Below are positions 21,801 to 33,260 of a DNA stretch of 64,000 bases, piece after piece; position 1 is the first letter of the stretch; each line of letters begins with the position of its first letter. The stretch spans positions 62,001 through 126,000 of the forward strand of contig MU008225.1 in the NCBI GenBank assembly GCA_010909165.1, given 5' to 3'. The position numbers and the translations under genes were made by a program. Under the pieces are notes generated by a model. The model saw nothing but the letters and a program-made list of their open reading frames with translations, was not told the DNA's origin and ran no database searches. The stretch is from Anthoceros angustus. Taxonomy: Eukaryota; Streptophyta; Anthocerotopsida; Anthocerotales; Anthocerotaceae.

Positions 21801-24800
21801 AGCATCTTGTAGTACAATAATAGGGACTCTTGCAGTACTCTCTTCCCTGTGGATTCCTCCAGGGATCAAAAGCATCATTCACTTTAAAAACATGCACACT
21901 GACAACAATTCACAAAAACTCTGAATTCCAACTCACATGGTTAGGCAATAACCAAATCATGAACACTAGGGAGCCTACATCTTTTTTACCTCAGCTACAT
22001 GTGCCTCTATTTGATAATCCCTAGGCCGACGGCATGCACATGTCCTTTTTTCTACCAACTTGAGAGCATTGCCAAGAGGGGCTATTGTATAAGCAAAAGT
22101 AATAGGAGCCGACATATTTTTTATCCCAGCTACAAGTGCCCTTGTTTGATAACACCTAGGCCGACTGCATGCACATGCCCTTTCCTACTGACTTGAGCTC
22201 ATTGCGAAAAGAGGCTTTTTTACAAGTGTGGAGGTACTTCGCAACGGCCAATGAAAGCGGGCACTAATCCTCGCAGGTAGTATGGGGTCTGGGTTCCAAG
22301 GGAATGACCTTCCGCTTTTACTATTTTCCTCCCGATGCCTAACTTGCTCCCGCCATTCGATCGGAAACTCTTCAAGCAATCCCATGTCATGGGAGGGAGA
22401 GGGGACGGGGAGGGGGACGTGGGGAGGATGGTTCATGAAGTCACAACCTCTCGCGGATACTACTAGGGTGAGCGCCGAATACCCAAGCGTAGCACGAGAC
22501 GGCACTCAAGGTATCAATCTACCCTTCCAACAAACCGGACCGAGTACGTACTACCCTTCGTACCATCAGCGCAAGATAACAATCCGGAGCCAATGTACCA
22601 GATTGCCTACTTTGTAATCAGAGAATCATAGTCAGGTAGCAAAACATAGCAAATGGGATAGTAGAAAGCTGCAAAAAGAGTTGTATGCATTGATTATAAT
22701 AGAAAGTACAAAGCCTTTATATAGGCTAGGTGGTTATAACCATAAGGTGGTTGTAACCATAAGTAGTTCTAACCTCTAAGTGGTTGTAACAACTAACTAC
22801 TAAATAAACTACCTAAAGCCCTAAGAACTAAATTAATTAATAGTCTTAGGTGCCCTAGTGAAGAGTGCCCTAAATAGGTCATATTTCATCACTCCCACTC
22901 ACTATGAACTAGGTGTGAAGAAATAGCTTCAAAATGAGACTAAAAGGCTAGTTAGCTCCCACTAACTTGAAAGCTATCCGCTAACTAAGAAAACAATTAA
23001 AAACTGGCTTAAGTTACATTTAAGCAGAATTTAATGTAATCAAAATTAATTACCAAAACTTAATTAGAAATGGTAAATTCCTAAACAAGGTAAAAGATAA
23101 AAGTAAAACTTAAACTAGGTTAATCTTAGTAAAACCATAGGTAAAAGTTAAAAAAACTTAAAGAGGTAAAATGAAACCCATTAATGAGCGCCCGGCCATA
23201 TGATGCTGATGCCATGGGGGGGCACCAATGTACCCTCATACGGTTTTATTCCTCCTCCTCCTCCTCCTCGCTCCCGCCTCCCCGCTCATGAAGCAAGAGC
23301 GGCAGGCATGGCGCGGGCGCGGCCGGGGGGCGCGGCTCAGCGCCCAGTGGGCGCGCGCGCCCGCCACACATGTACTCGATCCGTGCGGCGCCGAGGCCTG
23401 AAGAATGGGTGCCTGCAGCGGGAAAAGAAATTGGGAGGGGCCCCCTGGGAGGATCGCGCCTCGAGAGCAGACCCCCAGGGTGATCCTCACCCGCCTCTAA
23501 ATGGATTCCAACCTTGTTGAGAGCCCACCACGTTTCGTGGTAGGAAGTCTGCAGCTCGTAGATGTTGAAGTCACGGGAGAGGTGGAATTTGCCTCGCAGC
23601 CAAGATCGCCAATTGATGTGTGAGTGCTGCCATATGCGGGAGTACTCACCCAAGCCGGGAAATTAGAAAGATGCCTCTTGTCTCTTGTCTCAATGTCTCA
23701 AAAGTGCTGCCAATCCCAAGCCAACATGCTCCAATCGCAAGATGTCGTCACCAGCTTGTGTGATGAGAGATCGTCGAGGAAGATTCAAAGGTTCTGTGGA
23801 GAAGAAATCAGAGATTGTTCTCTCCGATTCAAGTGCCTGGAAGAATCTTCATTGAAGGGCTTCCGCCGATGGAGAGGCTGAAATCTCAAGTAAGATGTGT
23901 GTAGCAAGGCATTCCTCCGTGAAGGGAGGCACCTTGGAGGGATGCCCCCTTTTTGTAAGGGAGAGGCAGTTGTAAGCCCGCTTTGTGGGCATCTTCAAAT
24001 GACCATTTTCCAGTTCAAAAATATTAATTGTGATGAATTTTCTGATACTATTTTCGCAGATTTATGTATGGAAAATTATGGGAAAAAGGAAAATGAAATG
24101 AAAATGAAGAAAATGAGAAAATGAAAAGGTAGACATGCTTTTGTGATTCTAAAAGGTGTTCTAACTTATTTTCTCTTGCTAAAACTTGCCCATTTTAGGT
24201 TTCTTTCCGCCCAAGACATATAGGATAACATAGGGTTCTCGAAGCCCGCATATATCCCAAGGGTGATGATGTGAAGCTCATCTATATAATCACTAATATG
24301 AAAGGGAGAGCGGGCCGACGTACACCATGCTCCTATGTTTGCCGTGAAACTAAGATACATGATAAAGGTTATGTATGCTTGTGAAGAATTTCCGCATATG
24401 ATCCATGTCTATCGAGTATTCGAGGTTAAGAAAATATGGAAAAGTTTTAATTAGCAAAATATTATTTAATATTTTAATATTATTTTCTAGACCTCAACTA
24501 TGTATGAAGGAGAGGACGAGATAAGGCCTATGTTGAGATTGAGGATGATTGTTCAAGACTTAGAATAGAATATTGGACTAGTTTTTAAGGTTATCTCAAG
24601 TAGACCAATTTAGTGCTAGGATGAACTATAGGTCGGAGGCTTAGACATGTGTCCAATATACCTAAACATTTCATATGTTTTGTGCGCTCAATGCCTAGTG
24701 ACTTTGTTAATAAATCATTATCTAAAGTTTGAACATAACTAATATCTATAGTTTTATCCTCTATTTTCTCTCAATGATATTCGACAAGAATATGTTTAGT

Positions 24801-24840
24801 TCTAGAGGCAGGTTCCTTGACAAGGCTATAGCTCCGACTA
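21801..24840. other. Transposon-derived spacer, no intact gene
   Basis: It holds a 137-bp diverged tandem duplication (21970-22083 and 22107-22218). There is a TATA-like AGCCTTTATATAGGCT at about 22710-22730 inside LTR-like, A-rich sequence (22620-23200). A GC-rich island lies at 23260-23480, and AT-rich sequence at 24000-24130 and 24430-24500. By position the 22.6-23.2 kb part could be the 3' LTR of the copia element that follows, but I could not define its ends. Short ORFs here gave no recognised protein. Confidence 0.4.
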
Positions 24841-27513
24841 TCACTCAACAACAAGGTGGGCTTTTCCCTTGTGATGAAGTTCACTCAAGGTTAGCCTAGT
24901 CCATACTATGTCTTTAGCAACCGAGGTTAGTACTCTATACTCGACTCGGTCGGACAAGGCTATGGTTTGTTTCTTACTTGACCAGATATTGGTGCTCCAA
25001 TAGCGTGACGTAACTCGACACGGATCTGCGGTGGTCACCAACAGAAGTCGTTAATGTCAACGCCTTTATGCCGGTGTATACTTGAATGTCAATCCTGCAT
25101 GGTACCCTTGAGGTATCTCGAATATGCGCTTAGTTGACATCCGGTTCACGCCTGTGGTTCTCTGTGAATTGTGAACAGGAGCGACTTGAAAGATATATCC
25201 GGTCGAGTGAAGTTGGATATATAAGTGTGCCAACAAGATGTCGATATGGGACCGACACATTTCCAACTTATCTTGTCCGTCTTTGGACTCATATCCATGG
25301 TAAGCGACCCCGCTAGCAAAAGGTGGTGTTTCATCTTCAAGTCCAAACTTGGTTAAACTCTTTAATGTACTTGGTTTGAACAATACTGAGTCTTGTTTGC
25401 TCGATCTCTAATAATGTTGACACCAAGTGCATATGTCATTTCTCCTAAATCGACATTTCATAAAAGTCTTGAGCCGACTTTTGATCTCGGCTAGGAGAGT
25501 AAGAGAGTTTGTGGCCATGAATACGCCGACGAGAGCAATAAAAGGTATCATTGCCGATATTAGGATATACATGCATCGGCATCACTTGCAAGCCTCTTTG
25601 ATGAGTTTCACATGTATGTCCATATTCCAATTTTACCGATTGCTTGAGACCATACAAGCCTTTAATTAGTCTACCCAATCTTCCTTGCCTTTAACCTCAT
25701 AACCTTCGGGCTGTTTCATGTAGATTTCTTCTTGAAGACCATAGAGATATGTCGTCTTCACATCCATCATATGAAGCTCAAGATCCTGATGGGCTGTTAA
25801 GGCGAAGATTATTCTAAGGGAAGCAAACTTTATCTGGAGCGAATGTGGCCCATGGGAGGTAATCTAAACCCGGTATGGGTGAATCTCGCCACAAGGCGTG
25901 CTTTGTATCTCTCAATGGAACCATCTCCTTTTCTCTTAATTTTGAATACCCATTTGCTGGTGACTATCTTCCTACCCTTAGGTGGCTTAACCAATTCCCA
26001 TGTAGAGTTACTAATGAGAGAGTTATATTCAATCTACCTACCTTCCATAAGGCTTTTCGTGAGAAGAGAAAGCTTGTTTTAAGGTAAGAGGTTCTTCCGG
26101 ATCTATGGTTGCCTTGTATACTTGTGAGTAAAGTGATACAGGGGAATAGGATCATCAAAACAGCTAGATATCCTAAAGGAGGTTCCTTCCATCCCGCGGT
26201 CCGGGATTGCGTGATTTCTTAAGTTGTACCTTTGTGTAGGTTCGGTGCATCTTCCATCGGAGCAGAACATCAATAGGATCATGGTGCTCCATGTCATTCA
26301 CGGAGGGTCATCATGCTCTTCATCAAAGAGTGTCAACTGCCTCGACTTGAATGTTGTCGCCATCCGGTGGTGTTTCATGTGGAATAGATGCTAACCTCCT
26401 CCTCCCGCAAGAGGTTCAACCACGGAACACGAGAGCGTGAACTGGAAATTGAGTGATATAATGTATCATCAAATGAGGAGGTATCCGAGGGCTCTTGAAG
26501 AGACGCCCTCGGCGGATGTACCAGCCCCACTGGGGAAAAGAGGTAAGACTCATGAAAAGTAACACTCGCATATATAGCTTCCGTGTGTGGGTTCAAATAG
26601 CTTGTAACCTTTGATGCCTTCTGTAGCCAATAATAGATATTTGGCAGCTTTTGGATCTAACTTGCGTTGTACTTTAGGGATAAAGACATATGCAGAGATC
26701 CAAAATTCAAGGTGATCTATGGAAGGCTTGTTGCCTGAATGCTTCATATGGAGTCATACCTGAATGAGGAAGTCGGGCGATTCATGAGATAGGTTGTAAG
26801 GAGGGCCTCACCAATAAGCTTTGGATAAGTTAGCTTGTGTTAACAGCAACTGAATCTCTTGGAGGCGGAGATTCTTATTTTTCTGACGCCATTTTGCCGA
26901 GGAGTGTATACTACACTTAATTGTTGAGCTACGCCTTCATCGACAAAATTCAGCAAATCTATGAGATGTAAACTCTCCACCGTTGTCGGAACGTAAGGTC
27001 TTGAGTTGTAGTTTTCCCATGCCATGTAATCCTTGAAAACCGATAAGTTTCACTCTTTTGGGTGAGGATGTAGGAGAGGAAAACGGGAATAGTCACGAAA
27101 GTTAAGAAGTATCTACTACCACCAAGGAGGGTGTAGAGAGGGGTCCACAAATGTCTGTGTACTATCTCTAAAGGTGACTTGGCCCTTGAGGAGATGGATT
27201 TTGAAAGGTTCTGTGACGTTTTGTGAGGACATGTGTTTCGCACCAATCTAAGTTGTGAACCTTGGAGAGACAGGTGTTCTATAGGTTGTCTCTAGACATT
27301 TGGAGTAACTTCGACTATTAGGTGACCTAATCTACAATGCCGAGCATCGTGTGTTGGTTGTGCGAATGTTGGGAGGCTACATTGAAATGTGTGGCTCCTA
27401 CTCGACAATCTATAGAGTCCATCTTCTAAGATGCCGCAGATATTGTGTGTTCTATTCTTGAGGTAGGAAGGAAACATCGGCATATAAAAGGACCTCGATG
27501 TTGTTCTTTGCAA
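24841..27513 (-). mobile_element. Decayed Ty1/copia retrotransposon pol
   Basis: Minus-strand frames, in transcription order, carry copia landmarks. The pre-integrase region (27292-27513) has ICGILEDGLYRLSS and RLGHL. The integrase core follows (26959-27246, PLEIVHRHLW and GGSRYFLTFV; 26840-27025, VYTPRQNGV). Next is AYVFIPKVQRKLDPKAAKYL (26550-26747). Reverse transcriptase shows GLYGLKQS (25445-25678). RNase H with FTRPDI (25146-25346) and WSSKKQTIALSDRVEY (24841-25041) completes it. The order INT then RT identifies copia rather than gypsy. Every domain is frameshifted, so the element is dead. It sits between two plus-strand gypsy fragments, possibly inserted into them. Confidence 0.8.
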
Positions 27514-27570
27514 AGACTAGCGCGACACTAGGTTTTGCACATGGCGTGAACATGGAGGACTTGGTGAAGA

Positions 27571-29780
27571 TGAAGAGTGTGGAACGAAAAGTTTGGGCAA
27601 CAAGCTTAAATGAGTTTGCTTTGAAACAGCCCACACTCTTTGCTAGAAATGGTTTGGTGAAGACATGCAAGGAAATTTTTGCTCCTTTTGAGCGGAGTTG
27701 TAGGACCATGCTGGGAAGGCGAGAGGATATGCAGGAAAAGAAACGGGTCAAAACGACCCGGTGAGGAGAAAAGGTAACCCACATGAGTGGTAGGAGGTGT
27801 CCTACCACCGTAGGAGAAACTCCTACCATGGTAGAGGGTAGGAGAGATCCTACCACCGTAGGAGATGACCGCTAGTGTTTTGATCACCTACCAGTGTAGG
27901 AATAGCTCCTACCATGGTAGGAGAGGGTAGGAAGGTATCCCACAGAGAAACTCCTACCGTGGTAGGAGAAAGGAAAACGCCACCATGGTAGGAGGTGTCC
28001 TACCACGGTAGGAGATAGGTTTCTAAGGAAGTAGCTTATGTTTTAGGCAGTGATAGGCTTGCTATATATAGAGTCTTTTAGTGGACTAGATAAATAGGCC
28101 AAAATAGGTAATTAAGAAATTAGAGGCTAATTTTCAGAATTAGAAATTAGAAAATAGGGAAAATGGTATTTTAGTATAAGGAATTAGGAAACTAACATCA
28201 ACGGTGAGAAAGGGGCCACGTGGCACACATCCAAGGGCAGGATAGAATGGTAGTTACTTTTCTAACCCTTGGGTGACTTATAAAAGTGCAGTGCCCGCAG
28301 GAGGCCACAACTAAACTTGAGGAGACTACCACAGCAGAAGGCGCCACCACACCTCAAGCTTCCCAAGGCCCCCATACAGCAACGCTACCGCACACGCACT
28401 GTGCTGAGGAGGAGAAGGAGGGCGCAAGCTCAAGGAGGCGAACCGCCAGCGCCCAAGAGAGGAAGAAGGAGGAAAAGAGGAAGAAGAGAAGGGAGAAGAA
28501 GGTTGAACCCAACACTTGCCAAGCTCGTGAGGGTGCCTAGGAGGGTGGAGCGTGGCAAGATTGCTAGGAAACCGTGCAGAAGGGCTCCTAAATTGCGGTG
28601 TGTAAGAGTCCGGGGGGAATTTTGTTGAGCTTTCTGCAGGAGAAATCGGGTCGGGGACGCCAAGGTGTAAGGACTGCAGGAGGAGAGCAAGGGCAAGGAC
28701 CTTTGAGCTGTGAGCAAGAGCAAATCCGAGGAGGAGAAACGCTTGCAAGGATAAGAAGTCAGGAGCCGCAGGAATTGCGTGAGAGGCATCACTTTTCTTC
28801 AATTTCTGCAAGTACTAACCAAGGAGGCCATGACCAAGCCTACCATGACCAAGGGCAAGGAGGTAGTAGCTAAGGAAGGAGCGCCCACCAAGGAGGTGTG
28901 CAGGAGCGCAAGAGGTCTAAGGTGAGGATCGACCTGAGGGTGGAAATTTGACATGCCCTTATTTACGTGCTATGCAGGCCAGCTATCCTCTAGAGACCTT
29001 TCGCACCTTGGGCAGCAGAGAGAGAGAATATTCAGCTAGAGTGTGTATGGGCGACATTGGTCTTACACCAACCTTGAATTGATAGAAGAGTGTTTTGCTA
29101 ATTTGCAGCGGAGAAGAGGAATTGGCCGCCTTACCGGATAGAAACGACGGACGGATCCACGGTGTTGGACCGTAAGGAGCATACGCTGTATATGGCAGCC
29201 GGATAGCGAGGATAGCGGAATCACGCTTGATGGAAGGAACGAGTGGAGGCAAGCGCATCAACGGCGGATCTTCCCAAGGGAGCCCTTACTTATGCAAGGG
29301 GCATGAAGGCTAAGTCCAAGAACGGGTTGATTTGACCAAATCTTGGAGCCCAAGTGGAGATTGTTCACAAGAATTGTTTTGGGCTTGGTGAGCAATCCAA
29401 GGGTGTCATATTTCAAAGACTACCTTCCTCCATTTTCTATGGAAGATCACTCAAGGAGGCCGGATTGGGGCTCATCATGTATGAAGCATACACCTACCAC
29501 CGGAAAAGTTGTCAAACCCAACGCGGATGAAGATGCCCAAGGTTGCTATCTTAGCACTTATCTAGTGCATTTGTGGGAAGTAGAGGGCTACTCACAAGTA
29601 AGGAGTTGGATGATTCCAAGCATCCCTTTAACATTGTGTACTTACACCTGTGAGAGGGACAGGAGTGCTTGGTGCTTGCGCTAAAGGAGGTGCCGCAGAC
29701 ACCCGACATTATTGCCGGAAGGAATCCAAAGATAGGCCGAGTGGAGGACTTGCAAGGAGAAGTTGTAGGGGATTTGAAGT
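27571..29780 (+). mobile_element. Plus-strand fragment of the gypsy element's extra 3' region
   Basis: Reverse complement of about 9050 down to 6600. It contains the palindrome array (27785-28015), the TATA-like site (28064-28073), the charged ORF (28286-28628) and the unrecognised segment (29343-29684, 113 residues, with EPKWRLFTRIVLGLVSNP). Coiled coil and LTR are missing after 29780. It shares orientation with 21139-21800, so both could be remains of one plus-strand copy split by the copia element, although gag and pol are absent. Confidence 0.75.
27785..28015. repeat. Palindrome array (plus-strand fragment)
   Basis: CCTACCATGGTAG and CCTACCACGGTAGG palindromes in the same layout as 8628-8865 in reverse. 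Confidence 0.8.
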
Positions 29781-29789
29781 TTGCCGAGG

Positions 29790-30735
29790 GCGAGTACATT
29801 GTTTAGTGCATACATATCATTTGTTCGAAGGCCAAGGAGAAGTAGGATTATACATAGACCTAAAGTTCCTAGCATCGGGTGTGAGGTGCCACGTGATTCA
29901 ACCTGTTTCCTTGGTCTTGGACAGACGGTACCCCTGAACATGTCTATATATATATGTGGGTGAGAGGTAGCATGTGATTCAACCTGTTTCCTTGGTCTTC
30001 GACAGACGGTACCCCTGAACATGTCTATATATGTGGCCTGCCTACCCATTCATTCTTGGATTGTAGATGTTTGTCCATGGAAAAGGCATCCATACTTGTC
30101 CTGAGCTTGTCTTCTTCTCTCTTGTGACCTTTGGGATCCAGTGGAGGCGTTAGGCAACCAACTTGATCAGTGGCGCCTCGGTCAAATACCTTGCTTTCAC
30201 TGTTTCCTTGGTCTTGACATAAGGGACCATTGTACATGTGTTCATATAACGCGAATATGCACCCTCGCATTATTGTCATTATCAATCGAGGAGGCCGAGG
30301 CAAGCCCTGCAGCGTCATCTTCGTTTCGAACTGCAAGTGCATTGTGTTATATTGCAGGTCGTTCTCGTCCAATTGCACATTCAACCTCGTGCTGCATGGT
30401 GTGGGCAACGTCTAGGCAGCGTGGCATACCGCCTCCAGCTGCCATGCCTCCATTCTGCGTCTCTCCATCAACTACACCTGGTTCCCATAAAGTGTCTAGC
30501 GCATAGGAGGAAGTGTCGCATGCCACTGTAGGAACAAACATCGCGGCCAGCGTTGATTGCTTGGTCACCAATGGAGTGTTCAATGCACGGTGCGAGGCTG
30601 TCGAGTATATGGGGTATGTATATCACCAATACAAATCCTTGACCATGTTCCTGGTTCTGTGGTCTCATACCACATGGTCTACCACCGCAATTGCCATTTT
30701 CGTAGCGTGCATTTCACCAATGTAAGGCATTTAAG
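29790..30735. repeat. Left copy of a ~950-bp sequence flanking the assembly gap
   Basis: Matches 30976-31939 base for base except for scattered small indels, and ends exactly where the N run begins. Inside it a ~70-bp unit (cctgtttccttggtcttcgac ... acatgtctatatat) occurs twice in tandem at about 29895 and 29980, with a third partial unit near 30199. No protein recognised in the short ORFs. Confidence 0.8.
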
Positions 30736-30975
30736 NNNNNNNNNNNNNNNNNNNNNNNNNNNNNNNNNNNNNNNNNNNNNNNNNNNNNNNNNNNNNNNNN
30801 NNNNNNNNNNNNNNNNNNNNNNNNNNNNNNNNNNNNNNNNNNNNNNNNNNNNNNNNNNNNNNNNNNNNNNNNNNNNNNNNNNNNNNNNNNNNNNNNNNNN
30901 NNNNNNNNNNNNNNNNNNNNNNNNNNNNNNNNNNNNNNNNNNNNNNNNNNNNNNNNNNNNNNNNNNNNNNNNNNN
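30736..30975. other. Assembly gap (240 N)
   Basis: Run of N. ORFs spanning it are meaningless. Confidence 1.
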
Positions 30976-31939
30976 GAGTACGTTGTTTAGTGCATACATA
31001 TCATTTGTTCGAAGGCCAAGGAAAAGTAGGATTATACATAGACCTAAAGTTCCTAGCATCGGGTGTGAGGTGCCACGTGATTCAACCTGTTTCCTTGGTC
31101 TTCGACAGACGGTACCCCTGAACATGTCTATATATATGTGGGTGAGAGCTGGCACGTGATTCAACCTGTTTCCTTGGTCTTCGACAGACGGTACCCCTGA
31201 ACATGTCTATATATGTGGCCTGCCTACCCATTCATTCTTGGATTGTAGATGTTTGTCTGCATGGAAAGGCATCCATACTTCGTCCCTGCAGCTTGTCTTC
31301 TTTCTCTCTTGTGACCTTTGGGATCCAGTGGGAGCGTTAGGCAACCAACTTGATCAGTGGCAGCCTCGGTCAAATACCTTGCTTTCACCTGTTTCCTTGG
31401 TCTTCGACATAAGGGACCATTGTACATGTGTTCATATAACGAATATGCACCCTCCTGCATTATTGTCATTATCAATCGAGGAGGGAGCTGCCGGAGGCAA
31501 GCCCTGCAGCGTCATCTTCGTTTCGAACTGCAAGTGCATTGTGTTATATTGCAGGTCGTTCTCGTCCAATTGCACATTCAACCTCGTGCTGCATGGTGTG
31601 GGCAACGTCTAGGCAGCGTGGCATACCGCCTCCAGCTGCCATGCCTCCATTCTGCGTCTCTCCATCAACTACACCTGGTTCCCATAAAGTGTCTAGCGAT
31701 AGGAGGAAGTGTCGCATGCCATCAGGGAACAAACATCGCTGGCTGGCGTTGATTGCTTGGTCGCAATGGAGTGTTCAATGCACGGTGCGAGGCTGTCGAG
31801 TATATGGGGTATGTATATCACCAATACAAATCCTTGACCATGTTCCTGTGGTTGCGACAGGTCTCATACCACATGGTCTACCACCTGCAATTGCCATTTT
31901 TCGCAGGTTATGCATTTCACCAATGTAAGGCATTTTAAG
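30976..31939. repeat. Right copy of the ~950-bp gap-flanking sequence
   Basis: Begins at the first base after the N run with the sequence that starts the left copy, and ends where the left copy is cut by the gap. It retains CTGCAG-like sites that are shortened in the left copy. Confidence 0.8.
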
Positions 31940-32513
31940 CAGTTCGCGAAATTTAGCCGTTTTAGGCATTTTCGCACTGTTCCGCACGGTATAGATTGTA
32001 GGTATTTCTGGCATTTTAGGCATTGTTGGTTTAGGGTCGACATTTTCGGCTTTTTCTGTTTGTTGGGTGGGGTGGGTTGGGCTGGTTGGTGCGGGTTGGG
32101 GCGGGTTGACCATTGGTAGAAAGTATTTGGCAGGAGCTGCGCGTGGATAGCTTGGTGCTTTTTTGTGTGAGTGTGACCGAGAGTCCTGGACGAGTGTGTG
32201 AACAGGGTTAACGCTTCCCTTTTCCCGAGTGTGTGAACAGGGTTAACGCTTCCCTTTTCCCGAGTGTGTGAACAGGGATAACGCTTCCCTTCTCCCGAAT
32301 GTGTGAACAGGTGAACAACGTTGAGCCCTGAACCCTGAAAGTTGTGGGTTGCATGCCTACAAGCCACCGACATAATTGATGATCCTGCTCAGGTTTGATG
32401 ACGGTGATAGCTGAGTAATATACGTGACACAACAAAGGGCCTCAAGACTCTTCGCCATGGCGCGCAGCCTGTGGTTATCCCTGTCATTCATAGACGTCCA
32501 GATACCGAAAGTG
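31940..32513. other. No gene seen; T- and G-rich spacer with a short tandem repeat
   Basis: 32060-32115 is a G/T-rich ggttgggt-like run. The 35-bp tandem repeat is listed separately. No coding signal. Confidence 0.5.
32191..32310. repeat. 35-bp tandem repeat, ~3.5 copies
   Basis: The phrase cgagtgtgtgaacaggg starts at 32191, 32226, 32261 and, as cgaatgtgtgaacagg, at 32296, a constant 35-bp period. The fourth unit is partial. Confidence 0.9.
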
Positions 32514-32565
32514 ATCTCTTTCCTAGGCCTGTGGGCTCCTAAGCCCACAGGCCTAGGAAAGAGAT
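32514..32565. repeat. Perfect hairpin with 24-bp arms and 4-base loop
   Basis: Left arm 32514-32537 (begins ATCTCTTTCCTAGGCC), loop 32538-32541 (CCTA), right arm 32542-32565, exactly complementary. It lies 2 bp before the TA target duplication of the adjacent MITE. Confidence 0.9.
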
Positions 32566-32569
32566 AATA

Positions 32570-33098
32570 CAGTCGGCCCCCCCTAATTGGGAATTCTATA
32601 AATGGGATTCCTCTCTAAATGGGACCTCCCATCCTACTCCCTTTAGTTTACAATGTAATAAATGGGACTTTTCCTTAAATGATAATTGGGACCTTTTGAA
32701 ACATACATTCATGTTAGTTTCACCTCCCTAAATGGGTATTCTAATTTTTTTACTAAAAAAATTTAAAAAAAGAAAGAAAAAAGAATCCATTATTTGAGAG
32801 CACAATAGACTTTTAGGTGTGATTGAAGACTCTTAAGCTAAGCTTTTCTTTTATGATAGATAGAGGTTTTTGATCTTGCTTAGAGAGTGCTAGCTTTCAA
32901 ACAACTATATAAAGAACTGGTAAAGTTATTTTAGTGAAACCTATCAATCAAAATTTAAATTTTCTTTTTGGGTTTTTGATTTTTTAAAGTTTATAATATT
33001 TTTATTATTTTTAAATAGGGAAAATACAATCGGGACACTTCCCTTAATGGGACCTCTAAAGGCACTCCGAACCAGTCCCAATTAGGGGGGGTGGACTG
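32570..33098. mobile_element. pogo/Emigrant-like MITE (529 bp)
   Basis: The left end reads CAGTCGGCCCCCCCTAATTGG. The right end, reverse-complemented, reads CAGTCCACCCCCCCTAATTGG, so there are ~20-bp terminal inverted repeats starting CAGT. Both sides have TA (32568-32569 and 33099-33100), the target duplication of the Tc1/mariner-pogo group. The interior is AT-rich, repeats the 'aaatggga' motif and has no ORF. It must depend on a pogo-type transposase from elsewhere. Confidence 0.8.
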
Positions 33099-33100
33099 TA

Positions 33101-33260
33101 TGTGATAATTTCCCTAGCCTGTCTCCGTGCGAGACTGTGAGCAGTAGATGTCCTCCACAGCAGTTGTGTGGGGTCATCCGCTCTACCCAGACTCGTCTGC
33201 AGTCTGCACTTGTGGCGGCACTCGGACTCCAAGTTAAGTTCGCTGGGCACCAGCGAGAAC
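33101..33260 (+). pseudogene. Duplicate of the 3' flank of the downstream secreted-peptide gene
   Basis: It matches 34700-34852 in order: cctagcctgt, gagactgtg.. agtagatgt, ctacccagactc, then ctgggcaccagc. At 34.7 kb this sequence directly follows the stop codon of the secreted-peptide gene. Only the 3' flank is present here; the MITE sits where the coding part would be. It is probably the tail of a second gene copy that was lost. Confidence 0.55.

Noticed and set aside
22620-23200. Definite LTR of the copia element
   Set aside because: There is a TATA-like site and repetitive look, but no matching second LTR, no TG/CA ends and no clear primer site could be found by eye.
4869-28015. Palindrome clusters as a CRISPR array
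   Set aside because: Repeats are self-palindromic, spacers are very short (8-12 bases) and similar to each other, and this is plant nuclear DNA with no cas genes.
30557-31159. ORFs spanning the N run on both strands
   Set aside because: The coding frame passes through 240 unknown bases, so translation is an artefact.
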